In this document: positions 1 through 12,426 of the stretch, in pieces
Layout: the number at the start of each line of letters is the position of its first letter
Numbering within the stretch: position 1 is the first letter of the stretch
DNA from: Cryptomeria japonica
Taxonomy: Eukaryota > Streptophyta > Pinopsida > Cupressales > Cupressaceae
Direction of reading: 5' to 3'
Assembly: GCF_030272615.1 (NCBI RefSeq)
Contig: NC_081405.1
Span: 576,958,752 to 577,022,751, forward strand
Length of the DNA stretch: 64,000 nt
Program-made: the position numbers and the translations under genes
The notes under the pieces: generated by a model
What the model was told of the DNA's origin: nothing
The model's input: only the letters and a program-made list of their open reading frames with translations
Database searches by the model: none

Positions 1-1066
1 TTCCCACTTAGGTCACTCCTCTCTCACTGACCATTTAAATGGCGCTCTAAGAGAAACTCAGGAGGGCAGGACTGCTAAAGGATTTAAAATGCTTGAAGTA
101 AAAAAATATTTTTAGACTGGTTTGGCTTTTTGGTCACCCAGTTAAGGGGAGAGAATATACCTTCCACCAGAAACAAGGCACACAAAGTTATTTTTATCCT
201 TCAAAGCAATGATTTGTTAACTTCTATTTGGAGATGTTGCTCCAAAAAGCTTGGTGTTCTTTGTAACTCCCATATCAGTAATTTTTTAAGCTAACTAATG
301 AAATCCTAGTCAACAAAGCAGATTTTTTGAGATGGTCAACAAAATTAATTCGATAGGGAAAAGATTTTCCTCTTTTGTTTTATCTAGAACTTGAAAACAA
401 GTGAGGTTCTTTAACTTATGCAATAAAAATTAATGGATCCTTTAGACACCAAAGGATGGTGGGGTTCTTTTTAAGACTTTGCATAAAATAAAGGTTTGTC
501 TTGTTCTTTTTGAAACCCAAAAACGAAGTTCTTTTCTCTTCCTATGAAAGCAAGGTAAGGTTTTGTTTGTTGTTCTTTTTAAGTACTCCAAAAGAAAATG
601 AGTTTAATTTTACTAATGGGGAAATGAATAAAACTATAAATAACTAACTTAACCAAGTTAGAAATAAAAATTTAATCACAAGCCTAAACTTAGTAAAAGA
701 AAAATCTCCCAATCCTACAAACAAACGTTTTTCTTTTTGTGTCTGTCATGCGGTAATCTACAGATCATATATGCTAGAGAATAGAACTGATGTGCAAGCA
801 AAAAGCTCAGATGTTCTACACTATTATCTTAATGTGCCACACTGATGTTTTAAAGTGCTGAGACCTACAGGAAATAGTGGAAATGCTATGCGCTAAAGTT
901 AAGTCGGTATGCGCTAAGGTATGGTATGCACACGCTAAATAGTCAACAAGATGCATCAAAGAACATACTAGATGTGCTATAGAATGGTATCCACGTGCTG
1001 ATTCAAGTTTTCCGCGTACCTGCAAAGTTAGTCCTGCATAAAAAATGATTTGATAAATGGGATTAT
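1..1066 (-). mobile_element. Internal leader of a minus-strand Gypsy element (left part of element 1)
   Basis: This stretch lies downstream, on the minus strand, of the primer binding site at 1067-1084, so it should be the untranslated leader of the Gypsy element whose 5' LTR is 1089-2513. No convincing coding sequence is visible; an 88-codon minus frame at 816-1082 merely runs across the primer site. On the minus strand the word TAGCGCAT and variants recur between about 870 and 1000. A short word, GTTCTTTTT, recurs in plus orientation near 470-580. The rest of the element lies left of the window. Confidence 0.55.
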
Positions 1067-1084
1067 GCCCCACGATGGGCACCA
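1067..1084 (-). promoter_or_regulatory. Gypsy primer binding site (tRNA-Lys-like)
   Basis: On the minus strand, four bases after the LTR end (CGCATACA), the sequence TGGTGCCCATCGTGGGGC appears. From memory it matches the complement of the tRNA-Lys 3' end (TGGCGCCCAACGTGGGGC) at 16 of 18 positions. It sets the orientation of the 1089-2513 repeat: a 5' LTR read on the minus strand, with the internal region to the left. Confidence 0.7.
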
Positions 1085-1088
1085 GAAA

Positions 1089-2513
1089 TGTATGCGAGAA
1101 AAGTGGTGTGATGAAATGAATATTTTGAATTCAAGACTAGTCCACACACCAATGGTACTCTTGGTGAAAGTTATGGAATTATATGCAATAGCTCAACTTC
1201 CCAAGGGATGTTCCATTGTTCTCTATCTCACAAGACCCCTCAAGCCAATGCCTTTTCTCTTAGATCACTAAGAAAAGTGACTTAGGGATGAGAATCATGA
1301 GAATGAGGGATGTTTGATCAATCTAACATGAATGCAATCCTAAATGTGCATGATATTAACAAATAAGAATTAAACTATCATGTATATGATGATAAGATGA
1401 AAGGATTAGTAAAAGAACTATCCTAACATGATACACTAGCTTGATATGATTATTGTGATAAAGAGATATACTTCTAAAATGCTTATTAGATTATTTCTAT
1501 TCAAAGAGAGACTAAAATGCTTGATAAAAATGAATATAGACTAGATGAATAAAACTTGGATCCTTGGATGATAGAAGAATGGCTCTATTTATAGGGAAAA
1601 TAGGGCAAGGAAAGGTCAAGATTAGATGATCCTATCAAGGGTCAGAATTGAAACTTATCAATCCATGTTTACAATTCTCACTAATGAAATATTGACAATT
1701 GTCAACATAAGACTACTTGAGAGGAGATGTAAGCAGCATTAAATGCTTGAGAAGACCTCATTGTTACCTTAGGAGGTAAGGGTTAAGGTTAGGTTAAGAT
1801 TATCCATTGGATAAAGCTTTTATCCAAAGGATAAACTCTTGTAGAAGAGTTAAAGGGATAACCATGGTCAAAGCAATGAATGCTTGATGAGAGCCTTGGG
1901 TTAGACGAGGGTTGAGTTAGAGAGAAAGTCTCTAATCATGCAAGAGGGTTGAGTTAACCACTAATGGCTTGGAAGACTTTCAAGGTTAACTTGTTGAAGA
2001 GATAAAGCCTTTAATGGTTTCCAAAGACTTTGAGGGTTTGAGAAGTGACTTCCCTTTGCTTAGGGATGTGACAATATATAGTAGATGGGTTAGGCTAATT
2101 TAGAAGGGATTAGAAGAATCTAGAAGGGGGTTTAGAGAGGCAAGTAGGAGATGTAGGAAAATGCAAGTGGGTGAGGGGTAATTTTAATTAAAATAAATTG
2201 TTATATTTCAACAAAATAGATGCAAGTGGGGGATTTAAATAAATTAGATTTATTTATTTGAAGTGAACAATTTAATTAAATCTAAATTTAATTAAAAAGA
2301 GTAGAAGGGGGATTTTAATTAAATAAAGTGATTTATTCAATTAAATGATATGAAAGGCCTAAGTGAATTTAATTAAATAAATTGAATAAATTATTTAATC
2401 AAATAGATGAATGTGAATGCTTTAATTAAATTAAATGTAATTAAATAGAGGAATGAGAATAAAATGACTATTAAATATTCACTTAGGAAAGTGGTCATTT
2501 TTATACGTCTACA
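1089..2513 (-). repeat. Gypsy 5' LTR, element 1 (1425 bp)
   Basis: On the minus strand this repeat begins TGTAGACG and ends CGCATACA, the TG...CA form of an LTR, and the primer site follows directly. It is homologous along its length to 38399-39299 plus 44413-44906, which is the 3' LTR of a second element of the same family and orientation. A perfect plant-style TATA box, CTATAAATAG on the minus strand, lies at 1585-1594 and is also present in the second copy at 38894-38903. The interior is AT-rich with many AATTAAA words. No target duplication can be checked because the far end of the element is outside the window. Confidence 0.8.
1585..1594 (-). promoter_or_regulatory. TATA box of the Gypsy LTR
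   Basis: CTATAAATAG on the minus strand inside the LTR. It is conserved at 38894-38903 in the other LTR copy, so it probably positions the start of the genomic RNA. Confidence 0.6.
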
Positions 2514-5172
2514 TATATAGTAAGAGAAAAGGAGAGGGGAATCACCAAATTCAAAAGGAAGGTTTAAATTGTAAAGGGGTTGTTCTCTTGGGATATATTT
2601 ATATGTATATATTTACTTACACAAGGGGTATGTAAAAAAATACATATATCTATATATAGTTGATATAGAATTTAAATTGATTAAAGGATATGTATTTTAT
2701 AAATCATTTTTGGGGAAAGATATATTAAGATATATATATATAATCACAAACATTTATAAATGGATAAATTGAAAGCATATACCCCATTTACATATATTTT
2801 AATTAGTTATTTAATGAGGGAGGGTCAATAATGTCGGCAAGTAAATAGATTAGACTATTAAATTAATATCAATATAAAGGATTCATATTAATATTAATAT
2901 GGTCAATTGGAGATCTACAATTAAAGAACATAATTAACGTCACTATCATATGGGCATTATTTGAGTTATTTTAATTAACTCTAGACGAAAATGGGATTAA
3001 ATAGTTATTATAAGGGTTTCAATTATAATCATTTGGAAAATTATAATTAAAGTGATTTGAGCGATTTCAAGCTCTTAGCTAAAATTCAATAAATAATTTA
3101 ATAAATCAAAATGAAACATAAATGTCATCCCCTGGGATAGTATCATTAATTAATTAATTTTAAAGAACTAATCCCTAATGAGTAATATTAGTGGAATGGC
3201 TTAGGGGGTTAAATTTTACCCCACTTAGCTAACATACATAGACATTACCCCTCTAGATTTGATTTAATAAAACATTCTAACTCGTTCTCTTGAAGATCGT
3301 TATAAATTGATACTTAAGAAATTGAGTTAGTGAAACTAAGTGAGCAACCGCATCTTCACAATATGTAAACACAAGTAATTAGGCCTTCTTTTTTTTAAAT
3401 TGTTGTGTCTTTGCCCTAATGTTTGGGCATGACAGAAACCCTTATGTGAGCCTTGGAGAGGTTAGTGTGTACTTGAATGTTCGAAGAGATCTTGGATGTG
3501 TAAAAGGATCATGTTATAGTGGTATAGGAGGGAATCGTATGTATTTTCATTAAATATGTCATTATGTGTTTCACATGACCGACTCAAATTATGAGTTGCA
3601 TGAATAGTAGAATAATGTACTTGCATTTGACATATCTGATAGACTTTTAATAAATAGGACGTGTAAATGAAGAACGTGTTTGATGTACGTACATAACAAT
3701 ATATTAGTTAATTGATAGTTTCATTTTCCTTCTTCTCCTCATATTTTGACATTCAATGAATGGTCATAGTTAATGATGTATTTTTTTATTAATTAAGAGT
3801 GGCGAGTGTTTTCATTAAAGGGTTAGTTTGTAAGGAATGATTATTTTTATTAATCTCATCTGGATATTAGCACATTAGTGCCATATTTAATATAAGGAAA
3901 TATCATGATAAGATAATTTTCATTCTTCTATATCAGTAGTGAAATTAAAAATAGTACACTAAAGATGATAGGCATATAGGGAGAAATTTAATCGTACTTG
4001 TGTAATCTTGTTAGTTTTCGTGCATATGTATGAATGGATTGAATATCAAAATTCTCTCCCTCTTCTCTCTATCTAGTTATGAAGATTCATACAAATGCTA
4101 CTAAATGATGTATTTGAAATTAAATAGAAATATTTAATTGTTTGTTAACAAATATTATGAGGCATATATTGAGGAATGTTTGTTTCATTTTGCATTGTAG
4201 AATAAAGTATTTTGTTCTGTCTATTAGGACATCATGTCAAGTAAGTAAGTTAATGGAATACTTTTGCATATACTCTATAGGTAGTCCATATGGTTTAGCT
4301 GTTTGATAGATCATGATGGGGAACAAGTATTGATTAGGATAATCATATCACTGCATGTAGAATGTGCATAGAGAATAGGAAATTATTCTTTTGTGGTTCC
4401 ATTTTATGTTGAAAAATAGAAGTCTTAGCTTCACTGAACTTTTACATAAAATGGATAAATGATTATGTTGGGAAGGTGATACTTGTGATAGAGATAGGTT
4501 AAGCACAAAATTGTGTCATGTTTCAGGGCAACTTATCAGCACAATTTAATCTAATTAATTCTAAATAAAAATTAATTTTAGTCACACATATAGTCTTTAA
4601 AGATTCATTATGGCTATCTTATATATGAGCCACAACTTTTCCAATTGGAACTGTCTACTAAATGTATATTTTATGCCACTTTGGGTCTAACTACCATAAT
4701 TTATTTATTTATTGAAAAAATTGATGTTTCAACAACTCCTACTATTATATATAATTTTTTATTTTGAAATGTAAAACTACCCTTTTATAGATCTATAAGT
4801 GAATTTTTTGAAATATATCTTTTAATATTTCAATTATTTTTTATATTTTATATATTTTTTTATTGAAAGTGCGTCATCAACACTAAAATATAAGGTAGAT
4901 TATTTTGTAAAGGAAAAATACTAAAATTTATTTAAAATTTTTGGAAAAAAAAAAAAGCACTAGAGAAAAGAGTCTATCTCAAGAGGATATAATTTTTTTT
5001 ATAGTTTAGATAAATAATTAAGAAGAAAGGCGACTTTAAATGGAAAGAGTTATATTTTAGTAAATAGAACTTTTCAAATTTATTGAAAAATATATATACA
5101 TAAAAAATAGTTAACAATATATTTTTGCACTAAAGTTCCAAGTTATCGATAATTTTTTGTTGAATTACTACA
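2514..5172. other. AT-rich DNA without recognisable genes
   Basis: No reading frame of note and no domain similarity were seen. The piece up to 3434 may be the remains of another LTR: on the minus strand, position 3434 starts TGTCATGCCCAAAC, which looks like an LTR start, but no partner end or primer site was found. From 3435 to 5172 there are only scattered AT-rich words and homopolymers. Confidence 0.4.
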
Positions 5173-6560
5173 TTATATTTTATTAGGATAAAACTAGTTT
5201 TGAAGGGACCTCGAAACCCTTACAATCAATGAAATGCCCTCAAATAATACGCTAGACTACCCAACAGTGAAAAACATTTTAGAAAGGACTTAAAACCTTC
5301 TGGACTTATGGGCATCTAGAACCCAACACCCAAAGACTACACAAAGTATAAATAAAAATATAGAGCATCAACAACCAGTCAGACACCAACCATACTTCAA
5401 GAGTGAAACATTACAAAATGGGCTATTCCAAGCAGATGGTCTAAGTCAGCAAATAATAGACCTTAACAAACCAAGAACGAGGGGTTTTCTAGGAACCCTC
5501 AACCAACAAGAAGGGTTTTCCCCATCCTCCCATAACTTTTAATAGAAATTCTAGGCCACCAAAAGCCATGAAGGCAAAAACTAACTAAAAACAAACATTG
5601 ACCAAATTGGGTCCTTAAAAACTACTAGCGTCCAACCAGTCCTTCAAAGAAATAAAAACATAGGGTTTTCTCAAGCTCCCTCAACCTCATGGCTAGGTTT
5701 TGTAAGGCTCCCACAACCTTTCAAGGCCCAGACAATAACATCTCTTCTTGAAAGCACAATCTAGGATGTATAGGGACATGAGGTTTTAACAAGGCTCCCT
5801 TAACCTCAAACTTGAGGAAGAACAATACAGAGAAAATCATACCCTCCATCCTCTCCACCTCAATTGGAGAATAAGGAAGGAAAATAGCATGAGGGCAAGT
5901 CTTTACTCCAAGACAGTCAAGAGACAACACATCATCAACTTCCCTACAACATTTTCAGGTCTCAACCATAGCATCCACCTTAACCTCAATAAAAGATAGG
6001 TCATCTCCAACAACATCCATCTTCAACTGTAAAGAAGATAGGGCCACCTATATAGGAAAATCTAGATAAAACCAGAGATGCTAAGGAAAAAGCCAATTAA
6101 AAAATGAGAAGCCAACCCGAGGGCCAACAGGGATAGAAATATTCAAAACCACCCAAAGAGAGCATGCACCAAACAACACCTAGGAGACCACAATGAAGGG
6201 CAAAGGGAAAGACTCCAAAAGTAGCCCCAGTTGAGGAAAGAATAACTGCCCTAAAAACAAAAGGGAGATAGGAAAAAGAGCACCCGCTAGTGATGGAAAA
6301 AATAGAGCAGAGAAAGGGAAAGAGGAAGACCTCAACACATCCCCCACAACCCCATCAGAAATTATAGCAGCCCCTTCACCATCAAAATCCTCCTATGTCC
6401 TATCCCAAGGTTCCCCCACCCAAACACTCTGATTGTAGAGCGACCAGATCACAGAGTGTAGCCCAACGTCCAAGCAAAGCCCGAGAGAAATGATAAAACC
6501 ATCATCGTCATCGTTCACTTCATCATCTCTGCCATGAGAATCTCCTAAAACCCTCACTCG
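5173..6560 (-). repeat. Decayed retroposon-like repeat, copy 1
   Basis: The left edge (TTTTATTAGGATAAAA, then a block reading TTTTGAAGGGACCTCG and ending in AAACCC) is shared with the repeat starting at 7071. On the minus strand this would be a 3' end followed by AATAAAA-like and AT-rich sequence. Inside, a word of the form GGTTTT-n-GCTCCC-n-AACC recurs (near 5485, 5663, 5693, 5783). The only frame, minus 5721-5930, shows no domain. The coding origin is unknown. Confidence 0.4.
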
Positions 6561-7070
6561 TACCTCACCTCCTTGCTCTCCTCATTTAAAATTTAGTAAT
6601 TTGAGTTACTACAATTTTAATTATAAAATCTAAATAAATTAAATAAAAAAGATTGAGAAAGTGATATAAGTTAATGGAATAAGAGATAATTTTGTAGGAC
6701 AAATATTTTAATAAGAAAATAATAATATGGCATAAGAAATAAAAAATATTATCATTAGCATTAAACTTGTCACAATTTGAATAAACAAAATCTTAATTAA
6801 AAATGTATACAATAAAACAATATTAAATAAATATAATGTAAGTAGTTTAGCTGAATAAATATTGTGTGGTAAACTATTTTTTATGTTGGTTTATCTTTTC
6901 ACAATCGCACTAAGTTGCATTTGTTCACTTGTTTGAGAAACTATGTTTAACAAAAATTAGTACAAAATAAAGATATTATTAGTATTCTTGTATTATTTCT
7001 TTTTAATTAATATATTATAATAATACTATAATATTATTCTATAATTTTTTATATTTTTATTATTATTATG
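6561..7070. other. AT-rich spacer
   Basis: Very AT-rich DNA (many TTATTATT and AATAAA runs) between two related repeats. Its right end could be the eroded A-rich tail of the minus-strand repeat that starts at 7071. No gene seen. Confidence 0.4.
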
Positions 7071-7870
7071 TTTTTTATTAAGGATAAATAGGTTTTGAGG
7101 GGACTGAAACCCCATACAATAGGTTTTGAAGGGACTCGAAACCCTCATGTTTTACTAGGATTTGGAACCCAAAAAACAACGTTGCCTAAAGGAATAATCA
7201 TCAGAAAACCACCAGGCCAACCACAAGCGAGACTAAAAAAGACTAGCCTCTAAAACATACATAAGGGTTTTACTAAGGCTCCCTTAACCTTTGACTGACA
7301 ACATGGGTTTTCCAGGAACCCATAACCTTCAAAGACACTAGACTACAATAGGTAGCAATACATTCAGGATTAGGACTCAGAGGGTTTTGAACGGCTCCCC
7401 TAACCAACAACCTGGGTTTTGAACTAGCCCCCAAAACCAACAGAGAAGGGTTTTCCTAGGATACCTTAATGTGCAACATAGATCTCAGGTTGCTAAAAAC
7501 AAAACCTATCCTTAACCGAAAACCAAAACAACAAGTGCCTAGGCTGGGCCCTTGAAAACTACTAACATCCAGCCTGATTGTGGGTTTTACAATGCTCCAA
7601 CAACCTGAACCAGACATCAATAAAATAAACAAAAAACAATAGCCAAGAGGGGGATTTTGAAAGGCTTCCTGAACCTTCATAATGGGTTTTAAAGTGTTTC
7701 CCATAACTACCATGAAGGGACCTGTCACCACCCAACATCTGATCAGCACTCGCATTCCAGCATGACACCTCTCCACCTCAATAAGAAAGGAAACCACGTC
7801 AATAGGAGCTGGAAGGAAAGACACCAAACATAGGGAAAATGAAGCAGATAACCCCACAAGAAAGACCATC
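7071..7870 (-). repeat. Decayed retroposon-like repeat, copy 2
   Basis: It starts with TTTTATTAAGGATAAATA, followed by two GGTTTTGA...GAAACCC blocks (near 7094 and 7122), like the repeat at 5173. The internal word GGTTTT-n-AACC recurs at about 7267, 7305, 7382, 7413, 7583, 7651 and 7685. A 139-codon minus frame (7456-7875) spans most of it but shows no motif I recognise. It ends at the hairpin at 7871. Confidence 0.4.
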
Positions 7871-7962
7871 AGCACTTGTCCCAGGTAGTCGATGGAGGAT
7901 AAGATGTGGTGGAGGAATCATCACCACATCTTATCCTCCATCGACTACCCGGGACAAGTGCT
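7871..7962. repeat. Near-perfect 41-bp inverted repeat (hairpin)
   Basis: The left arm, 7871-7911, starts AGCACTTGTCCC. The right arm, 7922-7962, ends GGGACAAGTGCT. The arms pair over 41 bp with one mismatch (A against G at the CCC[A/G]GGTAG site), around a 10-base loop. The right arm runs into the LINE fragment that starts at 7953. It marks a junction where a short piece was copied in inverted orientation. Confidence 0.9.
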
Positions 7963-8264
7963 ATTAATACCATCCTTTTAAGGATAGGAAGCTTAGATAT
8001 TTGTGAAAACTTTAGATTCAAAGATTTATATTGTAATTAATGATAAGAGTAACTAACACTTTTTTGATAGCATTAATATTGTAATTAATGCTCATCCAAA
8101 ATTGTAAGGAGAAGATAGGTGCCAAAGTGATTGATTATTGGAAAGATCGAAATTGGGTGGACCCCGGATCTATTGATCCCAAACTCAAGCAGGTAATTTT
8201 AATGATCAACCACATTGTCTTAAATACTAGAAGGGAAGACCATATGGTGTGGTGTGGGACTTCC
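7953..8264 (+). repeat. LINE 3' fragment, duplicate A
   Basis: This 312-bp stretch is nearly identical to 9394-9704. It codes for a piece of LINE ORF2 between RT and the C-terminal zinc-binding region; the motif DHMVWCGTS is the start of the plant L1 zf-RVT region. The similarity stops after GTGTGGGACTTCC, where this copy diverges. Confidence 0.75.
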
Positions 8265-9393
8265 CACTTCCTGCATCATCTCCATATCCATTTATGATGT
8301 AATGACGTGCACATGTTCAGTGTTATTTTATTATTTGAAATTTATTATTATTATGTTGTTATTTATTATTATAAATATTATTATTATATTCGTAATAAAA
8401 TTATTTTATTATCATACTTTAATACTCTTAAATTGAATGAGAATAATTAAATTAATATTGTTAATTTATAATTTTTCATATTAAATATATGTTTATCTAT
8501 TTATATATGTAAAAAAAATAAATAATTGTAATTTAAACACTTAAAAGTCTCATATCTTAAATTTTTTAAAATTAAATAGCAAAGTCTTGCATTCATTGTA
8601 TTTTATTTTTTATTTTTTTTGTAGAGATATCTTTTTCACTCAAAATAATAGAAAATAATATATTAAAAAATATTCAATAAAAATCATTAACTAACATCAA
8701 TTTCTTATCTCAAAAAACATAAAATTATACTATATATAAAACAATTTTCATCAAAGAGAATGAACAATAGATTTTAATTATAGCACTTTAATAAAAATTA
8801 ATAATATAAATATTAAATGAAAAAATCTAGATTCCATAATTATCATATTTAAAATATACGTCAAAAAATAATTTTATTTTAAACATTATATGAAAGAAAC
8901 AAAATCTAAAAAATAGTACAAAATTAAAATAAATAATTTTTTGATAAAAATATTATAAATTTCAAGTTTAAAGGATTCTTTTATTGTTTTTTTATTTTGA
9001 TAGTCCCAAAACTAAAAAACTACATTGAGAATGAAATCAATTGATCTCTATATTCGTTTCTACGATAGATGGAGGGGAGATTCATTCCTTTGTTCATTGC
9101 AAACATTTAAATGAATGTATGTCAAATATTTGTCTAGTATGCGATTTTATCAGGAACCAATAATAATTAATGGCATTTCAATTGGCAAACAAAAGATAAT
9201 AAAGTGCAGAAGATCATTCAACTTTGAAAACATGTGATGGGATAAGAAGCGGTATATATTAATTATGTGATCATTATTTTAAAATGAACAAGAAAAAATA
9301 GAGTTCAAAAAATAATGTCCACTAAATTATAATAATCTTAGAAGACGGTAAACTGTTAGACATGTCAAAATTAAAATTATACTAGAGGAAAAA
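8265..9393. other. AT-rich segment between the two LINE duplicates
   Basis: No gene is visible. About 1.13 kb of AT-rich DNA is flanked in direct orientation by the 312-bp duplicates. No terminal repeats or target duplication were found that would make it a discrete element. Confidence 0.45.
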
Positions 9394-10730
9394 GACAAGT
9401 GCTATTAATACCATCCTTTTGAGGATAGGAAGCATAGATATTTGTGAAAACTTTAGATTCAAAGATTTATATTGTAATTAATGATAAGAGTAACTAACAC
9501 TTTTTTGATAGCATTATTATTGTAATTAGTGCTCATCCAAAATTGTAAGGAGAAGATAGGTGCCAAAGTGATTGATTATTGGAAAGATCAAAATTGGGTG
9601 GACCCCGAATGTATTGATCCCAAACTCAAGCAGTAAATTTAATGATCAACCACGTTGTCTTAAATACAAGAGGGGAAGACCATATGGTGTGGTGTGGGAC
9701 TTCCTCGGGGACTTATTCAGTCTCTTTTGTTCTCCTTTTACTAGCACAATTCAAAGATCCTACTCCTTGCTGGGCTAAGGCTTGGTATTCAGGCTCGATT
9801 CCTAAAATCAATATTTTTTTGTGGATCCTTTTAGGAAATAAGATTGTAACTACTAATAATTTGAGAAATAGGGGATTTTTTTAACCAAAAATATTCTATC
9901 TCTTTCTTAATAATGAGGAATCTGTGAACCACATCTTTTTACACTTTCCTTTTACCACTCCTATTTGGGGGATTTTTTTTCAATTGTGGGGGTTGAATTG
10001 GATTTTCCTGGAGGAAATGCATGATTGTTTAAGAAGCTAGCATTATTCTACCAATAACATCACCATAAGAAATTTGTGGAAGTTTTATTTTTCCCATATT
10101 GTTTGGGGGATATGGAAAGAAAGTAATAATAGAATATTCTGAAATGATATTAACACCTCTGAAGTGGTGTGGGTCAAGATAAAAAATAACTGTGTTGAGA
10201 ATGTGATGGCCAGGGGGGTGCATTGGTGTAGCAATAAGGAGGACTTTGAGGTTCTCAAAAGATAGAATATCCCAGCCTTTTTGGGCTCCAACATCAACCA
10301 AATCAATAAATATTGTGTTGCTGGTCCTTTCCCCCTAATAACTGATTTAAGGCCAACATTGATGGTGTGGCGAAAAGAAACGTGAGACCTGCTAGTTGCG
10401 ATGGTGTTACCTAAAATGGGGCTGGCTTTTACATTGGGGCAGTTGCCTATCCCTTGGGAATTCAGACCAATGATCTGGCGGAATCTATGGGCGCTCTTCA
10501 ATCAATTAAATTAGCCTCTAATTTAGGGGTCAAAATGCTATGGTTGGAAGGCAACTCTAAAAAATATTATTAACTGCCTTCTAGGTAAACATCAACCTTC
10601 GTGGACTACCAAAAACATCATTTATTCTACCAGGGAGTTTCTTTAGGGGTTTAAGAAAGGCCATATTTCCCATGTTTATAGAGAATAGAGGCTACCACCA
10701 TTGATAAATCAAAAAGTCATCCACAGGTCT
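9394..10730 (+). pseudogene. LINE ORF2 C-terminal fragment (zf-RVT and RNase H)
   Basis: Plus-strand remains of the 3' part of an L1-type LINE. The order is: the DHMVWCGTS segment; a zf-RVT region with PCWAKAWYSGSIPKINIFLW and, in another frame, SVNHIFLHFPF (about 9915-9955); then an RNase H-like region with NIDGVAKRN (about 10350), ESMGALQSIKLA (about 10480) and LEGNS (about 10545, where the catalytic Asp of the usual EGDS is Asn). Several frameshifts and stops separate the pieces. The first 311 bp are the second copy of the 7953-8264 duplicate. EN and RT are absent, so this is a 5'-truncated dead copy. Confidence 0.8.
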
Positions 10731-10732
10731 GG

Positions 10733-12403
10733 GTGGTTCTTCAAGCTACCAAGATGATGGATTTCATGGAGTGCATGTACGAGAAACAACCTGAACTTAT
10801 GAGAATCTCCAAGAAGGGATGCAACAAAGGTACGTTAACCATAGGCAACAGGAAGGTCAAGGTGACTGAAACTATGATTATGGAGGCAACGAATCTTCTG
10901 ATAGACGACATCACATTATATAGGGACAGAAAGATTTTAGATGCTACTGTGGAGAAATTTCTGAAGGATGAGGAGGAGAAAGCTAGACTGGTGAAGGGTA
11001 GCCATACCTACTTCTCGCCAAAGGTAATTAAATTAATTTGGTGAAGGGTTTTTCTTGCTATAATGAAATTTATCACACTCGATGGTAGATACACTAGGGT
11101 TTACAACTACCATTTTGTCTTAATCACTTTAGGTATAAAGATAAAATTTATATTAAATATTATCTTTTTTGTGCCCTTAATGCAGGGATCAAGGATGCTA
11201 TATCCAACCTTAGTATTAACCCAGCAATACATGAAGGTTTGATGGTGATTCTGTATGATCACATCAAGAATGCTACTGTCCAGTTGAATATAGCTGAGGT
11301 CTCTGAGTCAGAAGAGGATTTCAATGACTTTGATGATGAGGAAGGTGAAGGCTATGACATAGAAGCCGAAACAAAGGATGATCCCCAAATTCTTGGGTCG
11401 AGCCAAGAAAAATAGAAAAACAATGCATGGGAAACAAAATAAAGGGCTAGCCAAAAAGAAGCAAAGAGTGGAGGATGAGGATAGCTAGTATGAGGAGGAT
11501 AATGAGACTGACAATGACATGGATACTGAAAGCGAGGAGATGCAAACTCTTGTGAACCAGAAGCAGAAAAAGAAGACTTCTAAAACTAAGGATGTGGGTA
11601 CCAAGGACCGGTCGCCTCTCATGACTGATTCTAAGGATAAGGGCCTGATGGGGGAGGATACAGCCATGAAAGAAGCTCAGAGCTCTAATGTCAGAGAGGT
11701 TGGATTGGAAGTGAATCTTGAAACCACTGGTGACAAGACCCAAGAAGAGAATCACCTGGATATTGACCTCTGCATCAATAATGTCATGGAAAGCTTCAAA
11801 CAGGTGCTCCTCTGGATGCATAAGGAAATTGCTGACATTAAAACCAAGCAAGCCTAGGAAGCTGGGAAAATCGTGACTTTACAAGGTTTAGGCTCAGGAA
11901 AGTTCAAGTCCCTCCCAGATTGTCTCAATGGGCTTACCAAAGCTATTGGTAATGTAGAGGAGATTATCAATGCTAAACAAAATAGTTTTCTTATCCTGGA
12001 GAACAGAGTAGGGGCCATTGAAAAAAGACTTGATGGGGTTGAGAACACACTCAACAAAATAGGTGATCAAAGTCATAAGATTCTTAAGACTGCCTTGGCT
12101 AGTATGAAGGCTCTTATCAGTAAGCTAGAGAATAACCATGGGGATAAGGTCGTGGTGGGCATTATTGATGTAAAGGATGACACCCTAGATGATAAGGAAA
12201 TATGGCTTGGGAGAAGAATGCGAGCGAGAACTAAAATGATGCAAAGCCACAACAAGGAAATTGAGGATATCAAGCAGGCAACTAATAATATGGAACAACT
12301 AGAGCTGGAAGCTGCTGAAATGCTTCAAAACTTGTTTGTTGGTGTTTTGTTTGTTAGCTATTCTTTCTTAGTGTGTTGTCTTTTGTGTTTTGCTACGCTT
12401 TGA
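10733..12403 (+). pseudogene. Broken gene for an unrecognised coiled-coil protein
   Basis: Several plus-strand frames follow one another: 103 codons from 10733; a stretch from about 11185 containing NPAIHEGLMVILYDHIKN; a Lys/Glu-rich stretch (11519-11857); and 176 codons (11873-12403) with a heptad-like pattern (EEIINAKQNSFLILENR, RVGAIEKRLDGVENTLNK). They end in a hydrophobic C-terminus (VLFVSYSFLVCCLLCF) that could be a membrane anchor. A likely intron runs from a GTAATT donor near 11023 to an acceptor TGCAG near 11186, but the phase does not fit cleanly. In-frame stops are TAGs, for example at 11414 and 11856. I do not recognise the family. It may be ORF1 of a retroposon, because its 3' end resembles the repeats at 5173 and 7071. 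Confidence 0.5.
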
Positions 12404-12426
12404 TGTAAATCTTTTGATCTTTTGGC

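Noticed and set aside
1089-2513. Solo LTR in plus orientation
   Set aside because: A tRNA-Lys-like primer site and a TATA box both read on the minus strand, so it is a 5' LTR in minus orientation with an attached leader.
7456-7875. 139-codon minus-strand frame
   Set aside because: No recognisable motif; it overlaps the decayed GGTTTT...AACC repeats and ends in the hairpin, so it is probably chance.
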